A stretch of DNA of 64,000 nt, taken from NCBI GenBank assembly GCA_964016985.1, contig OZ024823.1:66174514-66238513 (forward strand), written 5' to 3'. The stretch is from Anodontia alba. Lineage: Eukaryota > Mollusca > Bivalvia > Lucinida > Lucinidae. This document shows, one piece after another, positions 9,238 to 21,467 of this stretch; position 1 is the stretch's first letter; every line of letters begins with the position of its first letter. Position numbers and translations under genes: made by a program. The notes below the pieces were generated by a model. The model was not told the origin of the DNA, ran no database searches, and saw nothing but the letters and a program-made list of their open reading frames with translations.

Positions 9238-11593
9238 ACAAGAGGCCCATGGGCCACGGCTTGCTCACCTGAGTGAGCTGCCACTGCAGATGTTATGCAA
9301 CATTTTTTCCAATCCTATCATCGCAACTAATGAAAAGATCATCATTTGAGCAGTTCTTAGTTTTGAAGAAGAATATATGGGCCTGACAGTCAATGGAGCA
9401 TGATCATTTGAACAAACTATCAATCACAATTCTACAGTAGGATCAATGTGAAATTTGGTGGAAATTTGGCTAAGTGCTTTCTGAAGAATCATGATTTTAT
9501 ACATGTGGCAGGGAAATATAACAAACATAAACAAGATGGCGGCCACCTTAGATTTCCAATCAGAACGATTTTAGCTACTGTTGATCTACAAGTCACCTCA
9601 ACACTTCCAATATAAATGTATATGGCCCATACAAATGCGAGGGGAGGCAAATTTGACCTTGCCGTAAAAAGGTCAAACGTCAACATAGGACCATCATTTT
9701 AGCAATTTTGGTAGATCTCCTGCCCCCATAATTTGTGCAAAGATTAGGGCCAGGGCTTATTCGGTTCTGGAGAAGAAGATTTTTGAAGGTTTTTACCATA
9801 TATGGGCATAGCAGCCATTTTGATCAATGGATCATGCACATTTTAGCAATCTTTCGTTCTCCTACCCCAAAGAGGCTCCACATGAAATTTTAGCAACATT
9901 TGCCCAGAGGCTTAAGAGGAGAAGTCATATCAACATTTTTTCCATACAAATGTACGGGGCCCATACAAATTCATACAGAAACAAACTTGACCTCGCCGTA
10001 AAAAGGTCAAATGTCAATGTACGACCATCATTTTAGCAACTTTGGTAGACCTCCCATCCCTGATGATTTGTGCAAAGACTCAGCCACAAGGCATCCTTGG
10101 TTCTGGAGAAGAAGAGTTTGAAAGGTTTTAACCATATATGGGAATGGCAGACATCTTGGTCAATGGACGGCAATTATTTTAGCAATCTTTCATTCCCCTG
10201 CCCCAGGGAGGCACCAAATAAAATTTGAGCAATACTGGCCCAGAAGCTCCAGAGGAGAAATCATTTGAAATTGTCAACATTTTTCCCATACACATGCATA
10301 GGGAAGCAAACTTGACCTCTCCATAAAAAGGTCAAATGTTAATGTATGACCATTATTTTAGCAACTTTGGTAGACCTCCCGTCTCCGATGATTTATGCAA
10401 AGATTCCGCCACAAGGCGTCCTCGGTTCTATAGAAGAAACTTTTTAAAGGTTTTTACCATATATGGGCATGGCGGCCATCTTGGTCAATGGACCGCAACC
10501 ATTTTAGCAATCTTTCATTCTCCTGCCCCAGGTAGGCTCCAAATAAAATTTGAGCAACATTGGCCCAGAGGCTCCAGAGGAGAAGTCATTTGAAATTCTC
10601 AACATTTTTTCCCATACAAATCCATAGCGAAGCAAACTTGACCTCGCCATAAAAAGGTCAAATGTCAATGTACAACTATTATTTTAGCTATTTCAGTAGC
10701 CCTCCTGTCCCTGATAATTTAGGCAAAGATTCAGCCACAAGGCTTCCTCAGTTCTGGAGAAGAAGACTTTTAAAGATTTTAAAGATTTGCAACCATTTTA
10801 GCAATCTTTCATTGCCCTGCTCCAGGGAGGCTCCTAATGAAATTTGAGCAACATTGGCCCAGAGGCTCCAGAGGAGAAGTTTGAAATTCTGAACATTTTT
10901 CCCGTACAAATGCACAGGGAAGAAAACTTGACCTCTCCGTAAAAAGATCAAAAGTCAATGTATGACCATTATTTTAGTAACTTTGATAGACCTCCTGTCC
11001 CTGATGATATGTGCAAAGTTTCAGCCACAAGGCATCCTCAGTTTTGGAGAAGAAGATTTTTAAAAGGTTTTTACCATATATGGGCATGGCAGCCATCTTG
11101 GTCAATTGACGGCAACCATTTTAGCAATCCTTCATTTCCCTGCCCCAGGGAGATTCCAAATGAAATTTGAGCAATACTGGCCCAGAGGCTCCAGAGGAGG
11201 AGTCGTTTGAAATTCTGAACATTTTTCTCGTACAAATGCACAGGGAAGCAAACGACCTTGCCGTAAAAAGGTCAAATGTCAATGTACGACCATTATTTTA
11301 GCAACTTTGGTAGACCTCCCAATGATTTCTGCAAAGATTCAGCCACAAGGCATCCTCGGTTCTGGAGAAGAAGATTTTTAAAGGTTTTTACCATATATGG
11401 GCATGGCGGCTATCTTGGTCAATGGACCACGACCATTTTAACAATCTTTCCTCCCCCCAACCTAAGGAGGCTCCATATGAAATTTGAGCAAAAGGAGAAG
11501 TCATCTGAAAATGTTAACGGATGCACTGACGAATGGAGGACAGACAAAAAGTGATCACTATAGCTCATCCTGTGCATAGCTCAGGTGAGCTAA
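9238..11593 (+). mobile_element. Helitron-like element 4 (~325-bp core)
   Basis: The start is ACAAGAGGCCCATGGGCC with TGCTCACCTGAG; the end is CTCAGGTGAGCTAA at 11580-11593 after a GACGG-rich stretch (11518-11548). The flanks 'gtatacaaaatttt' and 'gaatggctctta' match the uninterrupted repeat at 2167-2195, giving a clean empty site. No target duplication and no protein. Confidence 0.72.
9690..11515 (+). repeat. Tandem array, ~325-bp unit, 5-6 copies
   Basis: 'Accatcattttagcaa' and variants recur near 9690, 10022, 10348, 10671, 10965 and 11288; one unit is short by about 30 bp. Each unit holds 'accatatatgggcatggc' and 'aaaaaggtcaaa'. The same family forms 29540-30889. Confidence 0.85.
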
Positions 11594-11910
11594 GAATGGC
11601 TCTTACAGATGCTGAGAAATCTGTGACAAAACATTTTACAGAAGATAAAGAAAAAATGGACAAATAAAGGGAAATATAAGCATGAAAATGCTGATTCTCT
11701 CTTACACAACACAACATGTCATACCCAATACTTGTACCAAATTTCAAACTCCTAGGTAGAAAGGTTCTTGAAAAATCTTTGACGGAAAAAAAAGTTTACA
11801 ACAGACAAACAGATGGACAAACATATACACAGACACACAGACAAACATTGCTACGGAAAAGACGAAAACTATATATCCCTTATATACTTCGTATGCTGGG
11901 GGTAAAAATA
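11594..11910. repeat. Dispersed ~162-bp repeat, 3' end
   Basis: The older repeat resumes after element 4 and reaches an end of the type 'aaactatatatcccttatatacttcgtatgc', preceded by CAGACA/GACGG-like runs (11800-11850). A related end lies at 18360-18410. Non-coding. Confidence 0.55.
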
Positions 11911-12869
11911 TTCCAAAGGGTATTCGAAACTGAGCAGACACTAAATCAATGCATAATCACTGTCAAATATAACAAAGGGAGATAACACCAAAAGCAAGAA
12001 AGACAGAGTTGTCATTCTTGTACGCGACACCTTGTCTTGTCCTGTTCTACAATTCTACTAAATACCATCAAAATATTCTGAAGTGTATCTGAGTTAGAGC
12101 GGACACGAAAACAATTTCTAAAATAAAACAAAGGGAGATTACTCCAAAAGTAAGATAAAAAAGCCAGAGTTGTCATAATTGTATGCGACATGTCGCTTGT
12201 CCCGTTCTACATTTCTACCAAGTATCATAAAAATATTCCAAAGGGTATTTGACTTACAGAGTGGACAGGAAATCAATGCATAATTACTGTCAAATATAAC
12301 AAAGGGAGATAATGCCAGAAGTAAGAAAGGTAGCATTGTCATTCTTGTACACGACAAGTCGTCCCTTCCTGTTCTACATTTCTACCAAATACCATCAAAA
12401 TATTCCAAAGGGTATTCGAGTTACAGAGCCACACGAAATCTATTTCAAACAAAACAAAGGGAGATAACTTCAACAGTAAGAAACCCAGAGTTGTCATTCT
12501 TGTACGGACAAGTTATCTTGCCCCATTCTACATTTCTACAAAGTATCATAAAATATTCAGAAGGGTATTTAACTTACAGAGCAGACATGCAATCAATGCA
12601 CAATCACTGTCAAATGTAACAAGGGAAATAACGGCAAAAAATGGCAGAGTTGTCATTCTTGTACATGACACATCATCTCATCCTGTTCTACATTTCTACC
12701 AAGTACCATCAAAATATTCCAAAGGGTATTCGAGTTACAGAGTGGATACGAAATCTATTTCAAACAAAACAAAGTGAGATAACTCCAAAATTAAAAAAGC
12801 CAGAGTTGTCATTCTTGTATGTGACGCGTCGTCTTCTCCTGTTCTACATTTCTACCAAGTATCATAAAA
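11911..12869. repeat. Satellite-like array, ~162-bp unit
   Basis: 'Attccaaagggtatt' recurs at about 11911, 12073, 12235, 12400, 12553 and 12716, and continues at 15688, 15852 and 16009 on the far side of element 5. This is the sequence that element 5 entered. Non-coding. Confidence 0.85.
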
Positions 12870-15686
12870 ACAAGAGGACCATGATGGTCCTATATCGCTC
12901 ACCTGAGCAAACAGATTTGCATATTTACTGTTGAAGTTTCAGCCAAGTTCACTGCTCTAGGATTTTTGTATAAATTTTATAGCACCAACAATGCTTGTAC
13001 AATCTTGGTAGAGGGTCACCAAAGCAACATTCCAGCCAAGTAATATTGAAATTGGTCATGGGGTATGTGACAAGAAGAATTTTAAAGTTTTCTATGCAGA
13101 TATATACGAAAAATAAGCACCGCCCCCCTGGGGGCCATGGCTTTTGACATATCATGAAGGCTTGAACAATCTTGGTAGAAGGTCACCAAAGCAACATTCC
13201 TGCCAAGTTACATTGAACTCAGTCCAACTGTTTCTTACGAGAAGATTTTTAAAGTTTTCTATATAGATATATAGGGAAAATAAGCCCCGCCCCCTAGCGG
13301 CCATGTTTTTGGACGAATCATGATTACTTGAATAATCTTAGTAAATGGTCACCAAGGAAACATTTCTGCAAAGTTATAATGAAATCAGTCCAGTGGTTTC
13401 TGACAAGAAGAGTTTTAAAGTTTTCTATATAGATATATAAGGAAAATAAGCCCCGCCCCCTAGCGGCCATGTTTTTTGACGAATCATGGTGGCTTGAACA
13501 ATCTTGGTAGAGGATCACCGAAGAAACATTTCTGGAAAAATTATATTGAAATCGGTCCAGTGGTTTCTGACAAGAAGATTTTAAAAGTTTTCTATATAGA
13601 TATATAAGGAAAATAAGCACCCCCCCCCCCCCACCCCCTGTCGGCCATTTCTTTTTGACGAATCCAAATGGCTTGAACAATCTAAGTAGAGGATCACCAA
13701 AGGAACATTTCTGAAAAAATTATATTGAAATCGGTCCAGTGATTTCTGACAAGAAGATTTTTAAAGTTTTCTATATAGATATATAGGGAAAATAAGCCCC
13801 GCCCCCTAGCAGCCATGTTTTATGATGAATCCAAATGGCTTGAACAATCTTCGTAGAGGATCACCAAAGGAACATTTCTGCAAAATTATATTGAAATCGG
13901 TCCAGTGGTTTCTGACAAGAAGATTTTTAAAGTTTTCTATATAGATATATAAGGAAAATAAGCCCTGCCCCCTGTCGGCCATGTTTTTTGACGAATCCAA
14001 ACGGCTTGAACAATCTTGGTAGAGGATCACCGAAGGAACATTTCTGCAAAATTATATTGAAATCGATCCAGTGGTTTCTGACAAGAAGATTTTTAAAGTT
14101 TTCTATATAGATACAAAGGGAAAATAAGCCCCGCCCCCTGGCGGCCATGTTTTTTGACGAATCCAAATGGCTTGAACAATCTAAGTAGAGGATCACCAAA
14201 GGAACATTTCTGAAAAAATTATATTGAAATCAGTCCAGTGATTTCTGACAAGAAGATTTTTAAAGTTTTCTATATAGATATATAGGGAAAATAAGCCCCG
14301 CCCCCTAGCGGCCATGTTTTATGATGAATCCAAATGGCTTGAACAATCTTCGTAGAGGATCACCAAAGGAATATTTCTGCAAAATTATATTGAAATCGGT
14401 CCAGTGGTTTCTGACAAGAAGATTTTTAAAGTTTTCTATATAGATAAATAAGGAAAATAAGCCCCGCCCCCTGTCGGCCATGTTTTTTGACGAATCCAAA
14501 CGGCTTGAACAATCTTGGTAGAGGATCACCGAAGGAACATTTCTGCAAAATTATATTGAAATCAATCCAGTGGTTTCTGACAAGAAGATTTTTAAAGTTT
14601 TCTATATAGATACAAAGGGAAAATAAGCCCCGCCCCCTGGCGGCCATGTTTTTTGACGAATCCAAATGGCTTGAACAATCTAAATAGAGGATCACCAAAG
14701 GAACATTTCTGAAAAAATTATATTGAAATCAGTCCAGTGATTTCTGACAAGAAGATTTTTAAAGTTTTCTATATAGATATATAGGGAAAATAAGCCCCGC
14801 CCCCTAGCGGCCATGTTTTATGATGAATCCAAATGGCTTGAACAATCTTCATAGAGGATCACCAAAGGAACATTTCTGCAAAATTATATTGAAATCGGTC
14901 CAGTGGTTTCTGACAAGAAAATTTTTAAAGTTTTCTATATAGATATATAGGGAAAATAAGCCCCGCCCCACTGGCGGCCATGTTTTTTGACGAATCCAAA
15001 TGGCTTGAACAATCTTGGTAGAGGATCACCAAAGGAACATTTCTGAAAAAATTATATTGAAATCGGTCCAGTGATTTCTGACAAGAAGATTTTTAAAGTT
15101 TTCTATATAGATATATAGGGAAAATAAGCCCTGCCCCCTGGCGGCCATGTTTTTTGACGAATCCGAATGGCTTGAACAATCTTGGTAGAGGATCACCAAA
15201 GGAACATTTCTGCCAAATTATATTGAAATCGGTCCAGTGGTTTCTGACAAGAAGATTTTTAAAGTTTTCTATATAGATATATAGGGAAAATAAGCCCCGC
15301 CCCCTGGCGGCCATGTTTTTTGACGAATCCGAATGGCTTGAACAATCTTGGTAGAGGATCACCAAAGGAACATTTCTGCAAAATTATATTAGAATCGGTC
15401 CAGTGGTTTCTGACAAAAAGATTTTTTTAAGTTTTTAGTTAAAAAATCTATTTTTAGCTCCTGTGACCTAGATATGCAACGGACCGGAACCATTTGAACA
15501 ACTTTGAAAGAGGACCAACCAAGGATCATTCCTGTGAAGTTTGGTCAAAATCCAATCAGTGGTTTAGGAGGAGATGTTGTTTAAAGATTGTGGACGGACG
15601 GACATACGGACGCCGACGCCGACGACTAAGACGGACGGTGAGTGATCACAAAAGCTCACCTTGAGCCTTCAGCTCAGGTGAGCTAA
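12870..15686 (+). mobile_element. Helitron-like element 5 (166-bp core)
   Basis: The start is ACAAGAGGACCATGATGGTCC with GCTCACCTGAG (12870-12905). The 3' end has GGACGG runs (15588-15640), then a hairpin of AGCTCACCTTGAGC against the reverse, ending CAGGTGAGCTAA at 15675-15686. Flanks rejoin as cataaaa|tattcc, exactly the neighbouring 162-bp unit, so no target bases were duplicated and the insertion lies between A and T. The core is a 166-bp array. No protein: long minus-strand frames recur only because three units (498 bp) keep frame. Confidence 0.75.
12950..15445 (+). repeat. Tandem array, 166-bp unit, ~15 copies, with 3-unit periodicity
   Basis: 'Aaaataagccccgcccc' recurs every 165-168 bp from 13283 to 15293. 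Units 13796-14293 and 14294-14792 are nearly identical three-unit blocks of about 498 bp, marked by the variants 'gttttatgatgaatcc' and 'gatacaaagggaaa'. A C-run of about 14 lies at 13618-13632. Confidence 0.9.
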
Positions 15687-16120
15687 TATTCCAAAGGGTA
15701 TTCGACTTACAGAGCGGACATGAAATCAATGAACAATTACTATCAAATACAACAGAGAGATAATGCCAACAGTAAGTAAGGCAGAGTTGTCATTCTTGTA
15801 CGCGACACATCATCTCATCCTGTTCTACATTTCTACCAAGTACCATCAAAATATTCCAAAGGGTATTCCTGTTACAGAGCAGACATGAAATCTTTTCAAA
15901 CAAAACAAAGGGAGATAACTCCAAAAGTAAGAAATCCAGAGCTGTCATTCTTGTACGAGACACATCGTCTCATCCTGTTCTACATTTCTACATAGTATCA
16001 TCAAAATATTCAAAAGGGTATTCAAGTTACAGAGTGAATAAGAAGTTTTATGCTGACCCCAACGGGATCCGCCCCAAAAACAGTATGTCCCTCTACCCTT
16101 TAGGGGGAGGGGACATAATC
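15687..16120. repeat. 162-bp satellite resumed, ending in a hairpin
   Basis: Units continue at 15688, 15852 and 16009, then stop in a terminal hairpin near 16088-16118 (GTCCCTCTACCC against GGGGGAGGGGAC). So the older satellite was probably itself an element with the same tandem-core and hairpin plan. Confidence 0.65.
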
Positions 16121-16981
16121 ACGAAAAAGGTGTAGTATCCCATTCAGATAAATGACTTGCATAAAGTACACAGACTTAACTTGCATGGAAATAACTCATT
16201 ATAGTGAGATTTAATCCTATACGATATATCTGTTTTGAATAAATGTTAAAAACTTAATTTTTGTGAAGAAATGTTATTTCAATAGTTTTCACTACTTTGG
16301 AGCCAAACTTAGCATGTTTAATGCTAAAAGGTACTATAAATTATACCTAATTCAGCAAGATTTGCCATTTTGGAATCAGATAACAGCCATGTTTTGGCTT
16401 TAGCATGAACATCATTTCTGACGATTTTATAAAATGACAAATTAGTAGTAAATGTCCTTAACTATAGCAAAATAACTCTACATGAAACTTTTATCACTAA
16501 GTCTTGACTGAATGTACACTGAGCTTTGGAAATACATACCAAACTAGAGCAAGTGCCCAGAGGGTCACGAATAACCCTGGCCGGTGCCATTTCTTAATTA
16601 TAAAATAATTTAAAGGCAAGATATAGTTTACAATGTCAGTCTCTGAGTGACACTGATCTATCATCCAAAGTACAACTTTCCTGGAGTAAATAGTCTTCAA
16701 GACATGAAGCAAATTTGCTGGGCCATAAAATATAGGTCACTGACCTTCACATACTTAAGAAATTAATCTGATGGTCACACTGATGCATTATACCAACTAT
16801 GATGTTACTCCATTAAATAATCTAAAAGATATTAAGCAAAATCACTAGACCATGAAATTTAGGTCATACTGATTTATATTTACTTTGAGGTGAAAGTTTG
16901 GGTCACACTGTGTCATTATATGTAAATATGACATTTATGTATCAAACAGTGGGAGATATAACACAAAATTACAGGGTTATG
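16121..16981. other. No gene seen; intron-like sequence
   Basis: A/T-rich, no long frame of interest. From about 16730 there are diverged words such as 'accatgaaatataggtcac' that also occur after 17325, so an old repeat begins here. Confidence 0.5.
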
Positions 16982-17311
16982 TTTGTTTGTTTGATTTGGG
17001 CTTAACGTCGCTTTCAACCTTTTTCAGTCATATCGCGACGGTGTCTGGATGTGGCAGGGAGCTCAATGCTCACTTTTAGAGTGCTGCCTCACTGAAATAT
17101 CACGCCCCAGACACTTTGACATGATATTCCACCCAGTCACATTATACTGACACTGAGCTGACCAGTTCTAGCTCTACTTTCTTAATGCTGAGCGCCAAGC
17201 GAAAGAGCAGCTAGTACCATTTTTAAAGTCTTTGGTATGACCCGGCCGGGGATCGAACCCGCAACCTCCCGGTCACAAAGCGGACGCTCTACCACTGAGC
17301 CACTGTGCCGG
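16982..17311 (-). mobile_element. SINE-2 (tRNA-derived, second family)
   Basis: On the minus strand the tRNA-like head has box A TGGCTCAGTGGTAGAGC and box B GGTTCGATCCC (17235-17311). The body then runs to GCGACGTTAAGCCC and an (AAAC)n tail at 16982. Perfect 13-bp duplications TTACAGGGTTATG lie at 16969-16981 and 17312-17324. It differs from SINE-1 in head and body. Its tail resembles that of known bivalve SINEs. Confidence 0.93.
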
Positions 17312-17324
17312 TTACAGGGTTATG

Positions 17325-18415
17325 AAATATAGGTCACATAATCCCAAAATATGATAGTAATACATCAAATTGTCTTCAAGATGTAACATAAAATCACTGG
17401 ACCATGAAACATACTACATTTACTTTTAGGTCATCTGTTGGATCATACGAATTCATAATCCCAAATAATGGTGTTCATATATCAATTAACATTCAAGATA
17501 TGCGGCAAAATTACTGGACCATGAAATATAGGTCAAGGTGACCTACATTTGTTATGCTGCCAATCGTGGTGTCACATAGAACCAATATTCCAAGTATCAC
17601 ATTAATCCATGAAATAGTCTTCAAGATATAAGGCAAAATCGCTGGAGCATGAAAATATGATCACAATGACCTTGACCTTATTACACTGAATGTTGATGTG
17701 ATAAACATGTCTGATGCCCATCCTTCTTTAAGAAGTTGTTTGCATAAACAAACTGCAACATACTAATTTATTGAGGCATTAATCCATGAAATAGGCTTCA
17801 AAATATAAGTCAAAATCACTGAAGCATGAAAATAAGGTCACAATGACCTTGACCTTATTACACTTAATGTTGATGTGATAAACATGTCTGATGCCCATCC
17901 TTCTTTAATAAGAGCTTGTTTGTATAAACAAACTGCAATAAACTACTTCATTGGGGGTGTCCTAGATTTTGACCTCTAGCGACGCCCTGGGGCAATACCC
18001 AGGGGTCCATAGATGTAGAATGGAAGAGAACCCTCCCAGGTACCCCCATACCAAAATGAAAAGTTTTTAATCAGTGGCTGCAGAGTTATAAGCAAAAGAC
18101 AAAAACTTCACGTAAAACTTTGACCTAAACATCACACTATTTTCTAAGTCTGTGACCTTGACTTGGGTCAGCAGCATCAGCAGAATGATGCCAGTTATTC
18201 TGTAATCACCTAGTAGTAACTCTAACCACACATCAACATTCTAAAGTGAAAGCGTTCAAGAATATATGCAAAAGGAAAAACTTTCACGCAAAACTTTGAT
18301 GCAAAATGTTAACATTCATATGGACACACGCATGGACGGACGGACGAACCGACGGAAAGGAGAAAACTATATACCCCTCAACATATTTCGTATGCCGGGG
18401 GTATAAAGCAATATT
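17325..18415. repeat. Old array with ~177-bp units and terminal hairpin
   Basis: 'Atccatgaaata..cttcaa' units occur at about 17606 and 17782, each with 'gaccttgacctta'. The end at 18360-18410 has GGACGG runs (18334-18352) and a hairpin of ATACCCC (18371-18377) and GGGGTAT (18398-18404). Non-coding. Confidence 0.65.
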
Positions 18416-18994
18416 GCTGGGGTCTAAAGCAAAAACCATGTTTAATAGCCAAAAAAATCCTCTTGTATCCAAATAGAAATGTATAGATTATATAGAAATA
18501 TGATCAAATGGTAATTTTTCAAGATTATCAATACATTTTATTTGGATACACTATGTTTGGGGTCTATTTATAAACTGTGTTATATCCAAAACCTTGCTAT
18601 GATGAACCATGTTATAAGAAGGTTAATGTGTATTTTTAATAGAGGTGTTCATACATGCTATAAGCTGTGGACTAAAATCTGTGAGATAAGGCAAAACTTT
18701 AAGGGAGATTTGACAAAATTCTGTGAGATTTTCTTAAACATAAATTTGGAGCTCCCCCAATATAGTCTAAAATCTTTTTTTTCATGTAAGAAGCTTGTGA
18801 AAACCACAACAGTGTGTGATTTATGTTTACTTCTTTATAAAATCTGTTGTAAAATGAGTCTGAAAATTCTGTGAGATTTGAATTTTTATGGTAATTGCCT
18901 TCCAGATGGGCCAAATTCTGTGACATTTTATCTCACAGTGTGAGGTATGGCATATATGGGTGTTTGTTTCAAGTCAAGTTTACATGCATCTTAC
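18416..18994. other. No gene seen; intron beside exon D
   Basis: A/T-rich. Open frames of 75-110 codons on both strands (18542-18926) show no domain and are not supported by splice sites. Confidence 0.5.
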
Positions 18995-19099
18995 CTGTAT
19001 TTGAGAAGAGAGCTGTAGCTGATCTTTTTCATAATCTTCTATTTTCTTCTCTAGATTCTTCAGATTTCCCTCCATATCTAGCTTTTTTCTGTCAGCTTC
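18995..19099 (-). CDS. RRBP1: Coiled-coil exon D of host gene (RRBP1-like)
   Basis: A 105-bp exon (35 codons, phase 0 at both ends). On the minus strand it is preceded by an acceptor ending gtttcttcag and followed by a good donor, gtaagatg. The peptide starts EADRKKLDMEGNLKNLEKKI and ends LSSQIQ: charged, with leucines and isoleucines in heptad spacing, so it is coiled coil. It matches in order and character the part of vertebrate RRBP1 that I recall as AEADQQQTRLKELESQ. RRBP1 is an ER membrane protein whose long coiled-coil tail binds ribosomes and microtubules. The upstream exon in this window is at 31452-31676. At least one exon seems missing between them, or was not recognised. Kinectin is the main alternative. 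Confidence 0.65.
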
Positions 19100-19844
19100 C
19101 TGAAGAAACCATATTTGCAACGATTGAGAAAACAAGAGTACCAAATGCTCCTGGGTTGTTCAGCATGTTTCATCAAGAAAATACGTTAAATGCCTTGGTC
19201 AAGTTCAATGAAAACAAGTATACATGTGATTCAATTTCTTTGCTGTAGCTTCAACAGCTACTAGAGTGATCACAAGTTCTTTCATTCAGTTGACCTTGTG
19301 ACTTAGTTTTTCAACTTATGACCCAATTTCATATTTAGAGATCATCAAATAAACCTTCTATGTGACCCAGTTTAAAATTTGATCCAAAAGTAATCACAAC
19401 AACATTTTTGTTAGTAATCATGTTCAGATAAAAATGTGGTCTCGTGTACCTAGTATACCTAGTACCTATTTTTTTTTCCTGTGTGATCCAGTTTCAAAAG
19501 AACTCAAAAGAAATCTAGAAATCATCAAGACATTCTGACAAAGTTTCATGAAGATTAGGTAAAAACTGTTACCTTTAGAGCGTTAATATGGTTTGACCAA
19601 GTGGCCTAATTTTTTACCAGAGTGACCCACTTTCTAACTTGACCTAGAAATCATGACAAACATTCTCATCATTTTTTTTATTAAGATAAGGTCAAAAATG
19701 TGACTTATACAGTACACAGTTTTCTAAGACTTTGATCTGGTCCTTGGCTGTGCAGATAGGTTTATTCAAGTTACTGTGTGTGAAGCGAGTCATGTCACAG
19801 GTACCATTAATCAATTCAGATGCCTGTTTGAGATGTTTCCCTTT
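19100..19844. other. No gene seen; old repeat fragments
   Basis: Intron 5' of exon D. From 19250 there are diverged 'gacctagaaatcatcaagac' and 'gtgacc' words related to the array at 7543-8553. A minus-strand frame of 71 codons at 19692-19907 has no recognised domain. Confidence 0.45.
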
Positions 19845-20055
19845 GAAATGATCAGCAAAATGAATGAAAATTGTCAATAAGCAGCGCTTATTTGATAACC
19901 CCCGCATAAATCAAAAAACTTTTTTCTATCAAAATTTAAGTTTCAAAGTGAAATGATCAGCAAAATGAATGAAAATTGTCAATAACCAGCGCTTATTTGA
20001 TAACCCTCGCATAAAACAAAAAAACTTTTTTCTATCAAAATTTAAGTTTCAAAGT
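19845..20055. repeat. Direct duplication, 105 bp x 2
   Basis: 19845-19949 is repeated at 19950-20055 with only a few differences ('aataagcagc' against 'aataaccagc'; 'cccccgc' against 'ccctcgc'). This is a young local tandem duplication. Confidence 0.9.
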
Positions 20056-21067
20056 GCTGGCATGACCTTGAAAATAAAGTCAAGGTCACCAAACTCTAAT
20101 AAAACAAGATTCCTAAAATTATTAAGCAAGATACACAGGAAAAACAAAAGTGTTACAGACATTAAAAAATTGCAAAGGAGAATAACTATAACAGTATTGA
20201 TCCCTTGACCCTTCTTTTTCTGTAGCAGCAGCATCTCATGAATATGAACATTTATGCAAAATGTGTTAAGATTCCTGATAATACTAATCAAGATATGCAG
20301 GAAAAAAGATAGAGTGCACACAAGGCTCACTTTTTGAGTATTTATCATGTAGTGACCTTGGAAATAAGGTCAAGGTCACCAAAATCTAATCACTTCTTTC
20401 CACCATCCTGATGATGTACCTGTGCTAGTTTGGTCAAATTCCAGCCGTTGGTCAAAGAGATAGTGTGCACACACCCTTTTCCTGCATTAACAAGGCTCAC
20501 GTTTTGAGTATTAAATGTAGTGACCTTAAAAATAAGGTCAAGGTCACCAAAATCTAATCACTTCCTTCCCCCATCCTGATGATGTATCTGTGCTAGTTTG
20601 GTCAAATTCCAGCCATTGGTTAAAGAGATAGTGTGCACACAAACTTTTTACTGCATTAAGAAAAAAATTTACAAAGGGCAATAACTCCAAGAGAATTGGC
20701 CCCTAGCCCTTACTTTCTCTTATGTAGGTACACCTTATTGATATCAATGTGTATGCAGAAATTGATGAATATCCATCGCTGCATTTTCAAGGTATTACGA
20801 AAAAACCAGTGTCGCGGATGGACACACGGACGGACGTTCCAACAATTCCGGTTTAGAGGACTTCCTCCCATTGTAAATTTTCCACAGAGTTTTAAGGGTT
20901 ATAAGCTCCCTAACCCAAAGGTTCATAATGTATCTTAACAGAATAAAGCATAATGTGGTTACAAAACTGAACCCCCTAACCCTAAATGTTGGCTCGGATG
21001 GACAGACGGACAGACAGACAACGTGAAAACAGTATACGCTCCCCCCACCCACAAAGTTTGGGGGGAG
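20056..21067. repeat. Array fragment with two Helitron-like 3' ends
   Basis: Units of about 170 bp at 20338 and 20510 carry 'aataaggtcaaggtcacc'. GGAC-rich stretches occur at 20816-20832 and 20995-21020. The second is followed by a hairpin with arms CTCCCCCC (21039-21046) and GGGGGGAG (21060-21067) and then a longer G-run. No gene. 21068-21467 is plain intron-like sequence with nothing recognised. Confidence 0.6.
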
Positions 21068-21467
21068 GGGGGTGGGGGGGAGAGGTTTAAAAAAGAAAAC
21101 TAAGATGGCATGGACTTGAAAAGGGTACTGAATTATTGCAAATCAGATAGAGTAGCTTGTTTTGAGCTGCCAGAACCATAGTATGGGTGAGATTATATCT
21201 TACAGTGATTAATCTATGTCACATTTATAAAGGCCAATCGCAGTTGTAATTAGTTTTCGTGACTGATTTTCTGATTTTTGCATTCATATCAGTAACACGC
21301 ATCAGATTTTTGAGAAAGTTTTCTGGGTAAAAAAAGTGTGTGTAATACAGTTAAATACAGTGTTAAGAACTTTCAATAAAGAGTTTTCGAGATACAATGT
21401 ACACACAGAATGTTTGCACAGACACATAGGAATAAACTCAAATTGGAAAAAGAGTGCCAAATTGACA

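Noticed and set aside
13324..15365. A series of minus-strand frames of 74-118 codons with near-identical peptides (and similar ones at 24168-25543)
   Set aside because: They are the 166-bp repeat read in one frame. Three units make 498 bp, so the frame stays open. There is no start context, splice site or domain.
20970..20995. CCCTAACCCTAAA as an interstitial telomere repeat
   Set aside because: Only about two units, not followed by more. Chance or part of a repeat unit.
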